Below are positions 1 to 5,202 of a stretch of DNA of 12,955 nt, one piece after another. The notes below the pieces were generated by a model that was given only the letters and a program-made list of their open reading frames with translations, was not told the origin of the DNA and did no database searches. Location: contig JAQXKW010000157.1 of the NCBI GenBank assembly GCA_029010655.1, positions 1 to 12,955 on the forward strand, in the 5' to 3' direction. The DNA is from Clostridia bacterium (lineage in GTDB: Bacteria > Bacillota > Clostridia > Oscillospirales > CAG-272). The position numbers and the translations under genes were made by a program. How positions within the stretch are numbered: position 1 is the stretch's first letter; the number at the start of each line of letters is the position of its first letter.

Positions 1-545
1 GGAGGCATATCAATTGCGTTTTTATTCTGGAGCGGCGTTATCACGTCTCCGAATTTTTCAGAAAGGAGGCTTATGATTTCGTGGGCTCTGTCCTCGTCTG
101 CATAGCCTACGTTAATACTGGTAAAGGTTTCAAGGGCTTTCAGTTCATTAAGGGTTAGCATCGGAAAGCCGAAGGACAAATCGCCGCCTATTTCGAATCC
201 ATATGAGTTTTTTCCCACGTCTATATTCATATACCGTGCGCCGGTTTCACGAAAAAACTCCGCCAGCTCCGGAAGCCTTCCGGCGTCCGCTCTTTTATCG
301 AATATTTCCGTTCCGTCAGGCTCTGCACAGAATGCACCGCTGAGGCACAGAAAGCTGTCCATATCGTGAAAATCCGTGGAATTGAAGCCGTCAATTGCCG
401 CTCCGTACATTCTGCCGGTAACTACGACCAGTTTATTCCCTGCCGCGCGGAATCTGCGGACAGCTTCTCTGTCTTCCTCGTCTATTATTCCAGACGGCCA
501 GTGAATAAGCGTTCCGTCGAAATCGCTTGCTAATAAATATGCCAT
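1..545 (-). CDS. HAD-superfamily phosphatase, Cof/YidA-like, 3' end outside window
   Basis: Probable cytosolic phosphatase of the HAD superfamily (Cof-like, class IIB cap). The 181 visible residues begin MAYLLASDFDGTL: motif I is DFDGT with nucleophile Asp8 and acid/base Asp10, and motif II is the Thr43 of VVTGR. A cap-like region follows, ending near NKNAIDMP, close to where Cof proteins usually carry their motif III region. Motifs III and IV lie beyond the left edge, so catalytic completeness cannot be judged. The ATG is preceded by AAAGGAAA about 6 bases upstream. The gene follows rlmD on the same strand with hairpin array 1 between them. Substrates of this family (sugar phosphates, FMN, PLP and others) cannot be predicted from these motifs. 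The superfamily call is firm; the Cof subfamily is likely. Confidence 0.85.
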   Translation of the reverse strand, partial: MAYLLASDFDGTLIHWPSGIIDEEDREAVRRFRAAGNKLVVVTGRMYGAAIDGFNSTDFHDMDSFLCLSGAFCAEPDGTEIFDKRADAGRLPELAEFFRETGARYMNIDVGKNSYGFEIGGDLSFGFPMLTLNELKALETFTSINVGYADEDRAHEIISLLSEKFGDVITPLQNKNAIDMP

Positions 546-610
546 GTTTTTTCCTTTAAGTCGATAAAATGTATCATTTTTTATACTTTATAGTAATTCT
601 GTAGCGTATA

Positions 611-763
611 TCGAAAATTCCGTCAGGAATTTATATCGACCTATCTTACTATTCCTACTCATCGACATATTTTGCCTTACGGCAAAAATCGATATAGCCT
701 TCGGCTTCGATATATGCGCGTTCCGCGCATTCGATATAATCTAAATTCCTGCGGAATTTAGAT
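611..763. repeat. Hairpin array 1 with TCGATATA spacers
   Basis: Five short perfect or near-perfect stem-loops are joined by an AT-rich spacer, TCGATATA or its complement TATATCGA. Stems: AAATTCC/GGAATTT (615-632, loop GTCA), TTTTGCC/GGCAAAA (670-687, loop TTAC), AGCC/GGCT (696-706, loop TTC), ATGCGCG/CGCGCAT (714-730, loop TTC) and ATCTAAATTCC/GGAATTTAGAT (739-763, loop TGC). Exact spacer copies lie at 689-696, 707-714 and 731-738, with variants at 633-639 and 662-669. The last hairpin contains the rlmD stop codon. Stem sequences differ while spacer and loop size are conserved. None is followed by a T-run, so these are not ordinary terminators. Confidence 0.85.
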
Positions 764-1909
764 CTCTCTGCTAAGCAGACTGACCGTCTCCACATGCTTC
801 GTATGCGGAAACATATCGACAGGCTGTATTTTCTGCACTTTATAGCCGCCGCGGGTGAGAACATGCAAATCCCGGGCAAGTGTTTCCGGGTTGCAGGAAA
901 CATACACCGCCTTTTGAGGGGCGCATTTTAACAGGGACATGAGAAACTTTTTCGAGCATCCGGCTCTGGGAGGGTCCATGAACACCACGTCGAATTTCTT
1001 TTTGTCACGGGCAACCATTTCCATAAACTCGCCTGCGTCGCCCTTATATATTCTGAAATTTTTTGTATGATTTAGCCGGCAGTTTTCGATTGCGTTTTTT
1101 ACCGCCGATTCGTTATTTTCAACACCTATTACCCTGCCGCACTCCGCCGCCGCCACGATTCCGATTGTTCCTATACCGCAGTATGCGTCCAGCACCGTTT
1201 GATTTTCTTTAAGATTTGCAAAATCAAGCGCTTTATTATAAAGCACCTCCGTTTGCTTCGGGTTCACCTGATAAAACGAGGCGGGAGAAATTCTGAAGTA
1301 GCACCCGCACAAAACGTCCTCTATATACCCTTCTCCCCACAGGACTTCTTCTTTTTCTCCTATCCACAGGGGAATATCCGTATCGTTTACGCACTGGACT
1401 ACGGTTCTTATATGAGGAAAACGGCGGACAAGGTTTTCCGCAAAGTCCCTGCCCTGTCTGAGAACTCTGTCCGTTGTGACGAGAGCCACCATTATTTCTC
1501 CGGTCGCAAAGGCACGCCGCACCATAATATGCCGGAGAAGCCCCTTACCGTTTGAGGGATTATACACCGTTATACCGTAATCCTTAAGCATTCCCCTTGC
1601 GGCTCTGACTATCCACCCGGAGACCTCGTCCTCTATTAAACAGGAATCGGTCTTAACCAATCTGCCGTCAGAGGACTGCCAAACGCCCGACACGGCATGA
1701 CCTCTGGCATCGGTGGAAAACGCCGCCTGCAGTTTATTTCTGTAATGGTACGGCTCGTCCATACCGATAATTTCATCAACACGGCAAAACTTTCCCAACA
1801 GGGAAATTACCCGCTTCATTTTGAAGCTCAGCTGTTCCTGATAGCTTAAATTCGTAAGCTGACAGCCTCCGCATTTTTTATATACGGAGCAGGAATGAGC
1901 CCTGTTCAC
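758..1909 (-). CDS. rlmD: 23S rRNA (uracil-C5)-methyltransferase, RlmD/TrmA family, no TRAM domain
   Basis: SAM-dependent RNA uracil-C5 methyltransferase of the TrmA/RlmC/RlmD family, 383 residues. Four cysteines fit the family's 4Fe-4S site: Cys7, Cys13 and Cys16 in the CGGC region and Cys90 in TDSC. The C-terminal Rossmann domain shows FYQVN (212-216), the SAM loop DAYCGIGTIG (241-250), MDPPRAGC (311-318), the catalytic Cys339 in YVSCNPETLARD and the conserved Glu374 in HVETV. Translation starts at GTG: AAAGGAGGT (1916-1924 on the complement) sits 6 bases upstream, and nothing upstream could encode the N-terminal TRAM domain that makes many relatives about 450 residues. Which uridine is modified (U1939, U747 or another) cannot be told from sequence, so the symbol is the usual family annotation. 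The stop codon lies within the last hairpin of array 1. Confidence 0.88.
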   Translation of the reverse strand: MNRAHSCSVYKKCGGCQLTNLSYQEQLSFKMKRVISLLGKFCRVDEIIGMDEPYHYRNKLQAAFSTDARGHAVSGVWQSSDGRLVKTDSCLIEDEVSGWIVRAARGMLKDYGITVYNPSNGKGLLRHIMVRRAFATGEIMVALVTTDRVLRQGRDFAENLVRRFPHIRTVVQCVNDTDIPLWIGEKEEVLWGEGYIEDVLCGCYFRISPASFYQVNPKQTEVLYNKALDFANLKENQTVLDAYCGIGTIGIVAAAECGRVIGVENNESAVKNAIENCRLNHTKNFRIYKGDAGEFMEMVARDKKKFDVVFMDPPRAGCSKKFLMSLLKCAPQKAVYVSCNPETLARDLHVLTRGGYKVQKIQPVDMFPHTKHVETVSLLSREI

Positions 1910-1963
1910 GGCGTTACCTCCTTTTTAATAAAACTGTCCGAGTGCACAAGGGGCATAAGGTAA

Positions 1964-1992
1964 AAGGCGGCAAGGAAACACCCTGCCGCCTT
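1964..1992 (-). terminator. Intrinsic terminator of the transketolase operon
   Basis: AAGGCGGCA (1964-1972) pairs with TGCCGCCTT (1984-1992) in a 9-bp GC-rich stem with an 11-base loop. Read on the minus strand it starts about 9 bases after the stop codon of the C-terminal transketolase subunit and ends in a short TTTT run. The T-tract is modest, so termination may be partial. Confidence 0.75.
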
Positions 1993-2000
1993 AATATCGA

Positions 2001-2939
2001 TTATTTAAGTGCGATAGCAGCTTTTGCTTTAGCACAAATCGCAGCAGCGTCAAGTCCGAACATAGAAAGAAGCTCTTTTGCAGGTCCGGATCTGCCGAAG
2101 CAGTCCTCCGTTCCCACACGCAGAACAGGTGTGGGACAGCTTTCACTAAGTGTCTCGCAGACAGCTCCGCCCAAGCCTCCGATAACGGAGTGCTCCTCGG
2201 CGGTGACGATACAGCCGCATCTCTTTGCCTCTGCAATAACCAGTTCACGGTCAATGGGCTTAATAGTTGCCATATTTACAACTGCGGCGCTGATGCCGTC
2301 GGCTTTCAGAAGCTCTGCCGCTATAAGCGCCTGCTCCACCTCAACACCGTTGGCGATAATGGAAACGTCGGTTCCGTCAAGAAGCTTTACGCCTTTTCCT
2401 ATTTCAAATTTATAGTCATCTCCGCAGACCTGAGGAACAGCCATTCTGCCGAATCTGAGGTATACGGGACCGTTCATTTCGATGGAAGCCTTAACCGCCA
2501 GTCTCGTTTCCAAAGCGTCTGCGGGACAAATCACGGTCATGCCAGGAACGGTACGCATAAGCGCAAAGTCCTCAAGGCACTGGTGAGTTGCGCCGTCCTC
2601 GCCGACGGTGATACCGCCGTGGGTTGCGCCGATTTTTACGTTGGCGTGGGGATAGCCTATGGAGTTTCTGACCTGCTCGTATGATCTTCCTGCCGCAAAC
2701 ATGGCAAAGGTTGAAGCAAAGGGGATTTTTCCGCTGAGAGAAAGACCCACCGCAACGCCTATCATGTTATTCTCTGCTATTCCGCAGTCAAAAAACCTTT
2801 CGGGAAACTCCTTTTTGAACATTCCCGTCTTTGTTGCCGCCGCCAGGTCGGCGTCAAGAACCACGAGATTATCGTATTCTTTTCCGAATTCTATAAGCGC
2901 CTTGCCGTACGCTTCTCTTGTTGCAAATTTATCTGCCAT
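2001..2939 (-). CDS. tktB: Transketolase, C-terminal subunit
   Basis: Second half of a split transketolase, 312 residues, carrying the pyrimidine-binding (PP) domain and the C-terminal transketolase domain. The full enzyme moves two-carbon ketol units between pentose phosphates and other sugar phosphates in the non-oxidative pentose phosphate pathway. It needs the N-terminal subunit encoded just upstream to build the thiamine diphosphate site. Visible marks are ATREAYG near the start, FFDCGIAENNM with the conserved ThDP-activating Glu56, and GATHGGITVGEDGATHQ. I chose the ATG at 2939 (MADKF) because GGGGGA lies 7 bases upstream and relatives start this way. An ATG at 2954 overlaps the stop codon of the upstream subunit and would add MGDRI. 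DXS and pyruvate dehydrogenase E1 beta share the fold, but the pairing and motifs favour transketolase. Confidence 0.92.
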   Translation of the reverse strand: MADKFATREAYGKALIEFGKEYDNLVVLDADLAAATKTGMFKKEFPERFFDCGIAENNMIGVAVGLSLSGKIPFASTFAMFAAGRSYEQVRNSIGYPHANVKIGATHGGITVGEDGATHQCLEDFALMRTVPGMTVICPADALETRLAVKASIEMNGPVYLRFGRMAVPQVCGDDYKFEIGKGVKLLDGTDVSIIANGVEVEQALIAAELLKADGISAAVVNMATIKPIDRELVIAEAKRCGCIVTAEEHSVIGGLGGAVCETLSESCPTPVLRVGTEDCFGRSGPAKELLSMFGLDAAAICAKAKAAIALK

Positions 2940-2953
2940 TATTCTGTCCCCCA

Positions 2954-3775
2954 TTACGCTTTAAGGTCGTTCATAGCCGTCTCGTACTGCTCATCATTGG
3001 GAGCGGCGCCGTGCCATGAAGCCTGATTTTCCATGAAAGATACGCCCTTACCCTTAACGCTTTTTGCAATAATAACGGTGGGCTTACCCTTGCATGCCTT
3101 TGCTTCTGCAAAAGCCTTTTCAAGGGAGTTAAAGTCATGAGCATCCGCCATGACCACATTCCAGCCGAATGCGGCAAACTTTGTATCAAAGGGTGTGGGT
3201 CCGATTACATCGTCAATGGGACCGTCAATCTGGAGGCCGTTCCAGTCAAGAATATAGCAAAGATTGTCCAAATTATAGTGAGCGGCGAACATTGCGCTCT
3301 CCCATACCTGACCTTCCTCTGCCTCGCCGTCGCCCATAAGAGCGTACACACGGCGGGGGGAATTATCAAGCTTTGCGGCAAGAGCCATGCCGCAGGCAAC
3401 GGATACGCCCTGCCCCAGAGAGCCGGTTGACATTTCAACGCCGGGCACTTTATTCTTATCGGGATGTCCCTGAAGATTAGAATCGGATTTTCTGAAGGTT
3501 TTAAGATGCTCCACAGGGAAAAAGCCCTTCTGAGCCAGAACCGAATAGAGACCGGGAGTAATATGTCCCTTTGAAAGGACGAATCTGTCGCGCTCAGGAT
3601 CGTCCATTTTTGCAGGGTCAACATTCAGCTCCTCAAAATAAAGATATGTCAGTATATCTGCGGAGGAAAGCGAGCCGCCGGGATGACCGGAGCTTGCGGA
3701 ATGAACCGCTTCGATTATTCCAACACGCACCTGACGTGCGATTTCGGACAGCTCGGAAATTCTTTTCTGTTCCAT
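2954..3775 (-). CDS. tktA: Transketolase, N-terminal (thiamine diphosphate-binding) subunit
   Basis: First half of the split transketolase, 273 residues. It supplies the diphosphate-binding half of the thiamine diphosphate site; two-subunit transketolases are common in Firmicutes and archaea. Conserved histidines are visible in SGHPGG (His31), SKGH (His71) and GHPD (His104). The ThDP/Mg motif runs from GDG (148-150) to Asn179 in DWNGLQIDG. The ATG at 3775 follows GAAAGGAAC at suitable distance. Its stop codon abuts or overlaps the start region of the C-terminal subunit, so the two are co-transcribed and probably translationally coupled in equal amounts. A promoter sits 60-90 bases upstream, and a 7-bp hairpin lies in the leader. 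The pathway also makes ribose 5-phosphate, the precursor of PRPP used by the purine operon, but the two units have separate promoters. Confidence 0.92.
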   Translation of the reverse strand: MEQKRISELSEIARQVRVGIIEAVHSASSGHPGGSLSSADILTYLYFEELNVDPAKMDDPERDRFVLSKGHITPGLYSVLAQKGFFPVEHLKTFRKSDSNLQGHPDKNKVPGVEMSTGSLGQGVSVACGMALAAKLDNSPRRVYALMGDGEAEEGQVWESAMFAAHYNLDNLCYILDWNGLQIDGPIDDVIGPTPFDTKFAAFGWNVVMADAHDFNSLEKAFAEAKACKGKPTVIIAKSVKGKGVSFMENQASWHGAAPNDEQYETAMNDLKA

Positions 3776-3799
3776 AAAAGTGTTCCTTTCAAAGTTGTT

Positions 3800-3817
3800 A
3801 ACCGCACATCTGCGGTT
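3800..3817 (-). other. Stem-loop in transketolase leader
   Basis: AACCGCA (3800-3806) and TGCGGTT (3811-3817) form a 7-bp stem with a 4-base loop inside the predicted 5' leader of the transketolase mRNA. It has no T-tract, so a terminator is unlikely. It may protect the mRNA 5' end or be incidental. Confidence 0.45.
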
Positions 3818-3836
3818 GCCATACAGCTTAATTTAT

Positions 3837-3865
3837 ATAATAATACATATATCGAAAAAAGTCAA
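3837..3865 (-). promoter_or_regulatory. Sigma-A type promoter of the transketolase operon
   Basis: On the minus strand, TTGACT (complement of 3860-3865), a 17-bp spacer and TATTAT (complement of 3837-3842) match the vegetative consensus at five of six positions each. The predicted start is near 3830, giving a leader of about 55 bases before the ATG at 3775. It is divergent from the tRNA-Ser promoter. Confidence 0.75.
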
Positions 3866-3943
3866 ACATATTTTTATAAATAGCTTGCATTCGGCGCAAA
3901 AAAATGAGCGATGCGATTGTGAAACAAAAAATGTAAAAAAGTA

Positions 3944-3972
3944 TTGACAATCAAACCAAAAGTATGTATAAT
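3944..3972 (+). promoter_or_regulatory. Consensus promoter of tRNA-Ser
   Basis: A perfect TTGACA (3944-3949), 17-bp spacer and perfect TATAAT (3967-3972). The predicted start is near 3979, exactly where the leader hairpin begins. Full consensus elements are typical of strongly expressed stable-RNA genes. Confidence 0.88.
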
Positions 3973-3978
3973 AAAAAA

Positions 3979-4008
3979 GCTGTCAGCACTGAGACGACCC
4001 CTGACAGC
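3979..4008 (+). other. Hairpin at the 5' end of the tRNA-Ser primary transcript
   Basis: GCTGTCAG (3979-3986) and CTGACAGC (4001-4008) form a perfect 8-bp stem with a 14-base loop. It starts at the predicted transcription start and ends 11 bases before the mature tRNA. It should be part of the 5' leader removed by RNase P. No T-run follows, so it is not a terminator. A role in protecting or folding the precursor is inference. Confidence 0.6.
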
Positions 4009-4019
4009 CGAAATCATTC

Positions 4020-4111
4020 GGAGAAGTACTCAAGAGGTCGAAGAGGCGCCCCTGCTAAGGGTGTAGGTCGGGATGACCGGCGCGAGAGTTCAAATCTCTC
4101 CTTCTCCGCCA
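4020..4111 (+). tRNA. tRNA-Ser (anticodon GCT)
   Basis: Class II tRNA of 92 bases including an encoded CCA end. Acceptor stem GGAGAAG (4020-4026) pairs with CTTCTCC (4101-4107), followed by discriminator G4108 and CCA (4109-4111). The anticodon stem is 4047-4051/4059-4063 with loop CTGCTAA, placing anticodon GCT at 4054-4056, which reads AGC and AGT serine codons. The long variable arm (after 4063, about 20 bases) is typical of serine tRNAs. The T arm is GAGAG-TTCAAAT-CTCTC (4084-4100). It is transcribed alone from its own promoter and ends at the terminator directly downstream. Confidence 0.96.
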
Positions 4112-4118
4112 ACAAAAA

Positions 4119-4154
4119 AGTCTCTTTTGTCTACCGGACAAAAGAGACTTTTTT
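4119..4154 (+). terminator. Intrinsic terminator after tRNA-Ser
   Basis: AGTCTCTTTTGTC (4119-4131) pairs perfectly with GACAAAAGAGACT (4137-4149) around loop TACCG, followed by a T-run to 4154. A matching A-run (4114-4119) on the other side means it could also stop transcription from the right on the minus strand. Confidence 0.93.
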
Positions 4155-4156
4155 GA

Positions 4157-4300
4157 GTGATGTGTTCCTTGCGGAACGTGATGCGCACTGCGTGCGAGAT
4201 GCAGACTTCGTCTGTGATACACGCCTTCGGCGCGTGGATGGAACGCATCGCATCACTTATCACAGCGAAGCGGCATCACTTATCACTTATTTGCAAATAA
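4157..4300. repeat. Hairpin array 2 with GTGATG-type spacers
   Basis: Begins two bases after the tRNA terminator. Spacers GTGATG (4157-4162), GTGATG (4178-4183), GAGATG (4196-4201), GTGATA (4214-4219) and TGGATG (4235-4240) alternate with hairpins GTTCC/GGAAC (4164-4177, loop TTGC), CGCAC/GTGCG (4184-4196, loop TGC), CAGAC/GTCTG (4202-4214, loop TTC) and CACGC/GCGTG (4220-4236). The right part is in the opposite sense: CATCACTTATCAC occurs at 4251-4263 and again at 4274-4286, around a small GCG-AAG-CGG element. It ends in a perfect 14-bp palindrome, TTATTTGCAAATAA (4287-4300). No plausible protein or RNA gene was found here. Confidence 0.8.
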
Positions 4301-4381
4301 ACCAAATTTATGATAGATCGAAGTCATCTGATATTTTACGCACCTTTTCCCTTTTTTCGCACCGTTATACTGCTTTTTTCA

Positions 4382-4482
4382 ATGAAATCCGTTCCTTTCG
4401 GAACGGATTTCATATCGTATTTGCGTAGCAAATATATCATACGACTAAAGCCGTATATCATATCGCGATAGCGATATATCAT
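4382..4482. repeat. Hairpin array 3 with ATATCAT spacers
   Basis: Four stem-loops: ATGAAATCCGTTCC/GGAACGGATTTCAT (4382-4413, 14 bp, loop TTTC), ATTTGC/GCAAAT (4419-4433, loop GTA), ATACGAC/GCCGTAT with one mismatch (4439-4456, loop TAAA) and ATATCGC/GCGATAT (4460-4477, loop GATA). ATATCAT lies at 4434-4440, 4455-4461 and 4476-4482, with variant ATATCGT at 4412-4418. The last spacers overlap the stem ends. The remaining gene-free sequence, 4301-4381 and 4483-4600, shows only a short CGCACC direct repeat (4339-4344, 4358-4363) and nothing gene-like. Confidence 0.82.
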
Positions 4483-4600
4483 TAATTTGTTCAGTAAATA
4501 TGCAAGCAAAGCAGACACCGTTTATATCATAACAGCTTGATGTAGTATATATTGCACCTAAAATATCGCCTAATTCAGCAAATTCTGCCGTTTTTTGCCG

Positions 4601-5038
4601 TCAGTCCCCTTGCCTATCGGCGACAGCCTTTGTAGGGTGAACCGTGCCGTGGGGGTGATGAGGCGGTGCATATACCGTATAGATTTTCAAAGGACAGTTG
4701 CCTGTGTTGATAATATTATGCCATGTGCCAGCGGGGACAAACACGGCGTAGCCGTCGGAGACCTGCGACCGAAATGAAAGACAGTTTTCGCCGGGTCCCA
4801 TTACCGTAAGTCCGTTTCCTCTTTCAATCCGCAGGAACTGATCGGTTTCGGGGTGCACCTCAAGTCCGATTTCCCCGCAGACGGGAATGCTCATCAATGT
4901 AAGTTGCAAATGCTGACCCGTCCACAGCGCCGTGCGGTAATTAGTATTTTCCCGTGTCTTTTTATCTATATCCGTAACGAAGGGTCTCGGACCGTAGTCA
5001 TTTACGGTTATTCGGTAACGATTATTGTTTCTGTTCAT
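4601..5038 (-). CDS. Small cupin-domain protein, function unknown
   Basis: Single-domain cupin of 145 residues, cytosolic, without signal peptide or membrane segment. The beta-barrel is marked by a motif 1-like GLEVHPETDQFLRIERG (about 58-74, with His62 but without the second motif His) and a clear motif 2, VPAGTWHNIINTG (101-113, with His107). The tail has the His-rich segment APPHHPHGTVH. His62, Asp66/Gln67 and His107 could make a metal site. Cupins of this kind are conserved in clostridia and other bacteria, but no reaction is established to my knowledge. I chose the ATG at 5038 because AAAGGAG (complement of 5047-5053) lies 8 bases upstream. A longer frame reaches 5152 but has no such signal and would pass through the predicted promoter. 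It is divergent from an XRE regulator, which may control it. Confidence 0.85.
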   Translation of the reverse strand: MNRNNNRYRITVNDYGPRPFVTDIDKKTRENTNYRTALWTGQHLQLTLMSIPVCGEIGLEVHPETDQFLRIERGNGLTVMGPGENCLSFRSQVSDGYAVFVPAGTWHNIINTGNCPLKIYTVYAPPHHPHGTVHPTKAVADRQGD

Positions 5039-5060
5039 TGTATTTACTCCTTTCATCATT

Positions 5061-5090
5061 ATTATATGTGAGCAATTCACGTGCTGTGAA
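5061..5090 (-). promoter_or_regulatory. Promoter of the cupin gene with overlapping palindrome
   Basis: On the minus strand, TTCACA (complement of 5085-5090), an 18-bp spacer and a perfect TATAAT (complement of 5061-5066). The inverted repeat TTCAC-N5-GTGAA (5076-5090) covers the -35 element and part of the spacer, so a protein bound there would block polymerase. Which regulator binds is not shown; the divergent XRE protein is the obvious candidate. Confidence 0.6.
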
Positions 5091-5153
5091 CGGCACATAC
5101 CGTGAAGAATAATTTTCAACGTCAAGTTGCTTTTCTTTTTCCTTAAAGTCATG

Positions 5154-5177
5154 TATACTGTAACCGTAAGATCTTAC
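5154..5177 (+). promoter_or_regulatory. Probable -10 box and operator-like palindrome of the XRE regulator
   Basis: TATACT (5154-5159) is a plausible -10, with no convincing -35 at normal distance. Seven bases after it begins a perfect 12-bp palindrome, GTAAGATCTTAC (5166-5177), at about the expected start of transcription. This is a usual position for an autorepressor operator. The palindrome is plain in the sequence; its role is inferred. Confidence 0.5.
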
Positions 5178-5202
5178 AGAATAAATTTACATGGAGAAAA
5201 TT

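Noticed and set aside
611..763. Possible CRISPR array
   Set aside because: The conserved units are only 7-8 bases and the variable units are self-complementary hairpins of uneven length; CRISPR repeats are over 20 bases with unrelated spacers. The same holds for arrays 2 and 3. No cas genes are present.
655..903. Small minus-strand open frame across hairpin array 1
   Set aside because: It overlaps the 3' end of rlmD in another frame, and its tail (repeated YIE-like units) is just translated array sequence; no ribosome binding site.
2001..3775. Split transketolase as a frameshifted single gene
   Set aside because: Each half has its own start with a Shine-Dalgarno-like site and the normal subunit length; two-subunit transketolases are common in Firmicutes.
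4382..4413. 14-bp stem as a terminator for the cupin gene
   Set aside because: It lies about 190 bases beyond the stop and has no T-run directly after it on either strand.
3964..4428. Plus-strand open frame of 154 codons over the tRNA region
   Set aside because: It runs through the tRNA-Ser promoter, the tRNA itself, the terminator and array 2; coding is not credible.
4336..4518. Minus-strand frame of 60 codons across array 3
   Set aside because: Its sequence is the translated ATATCAT/hairpin units; no Shine-Dalgarno sequence and no recognisable protein.
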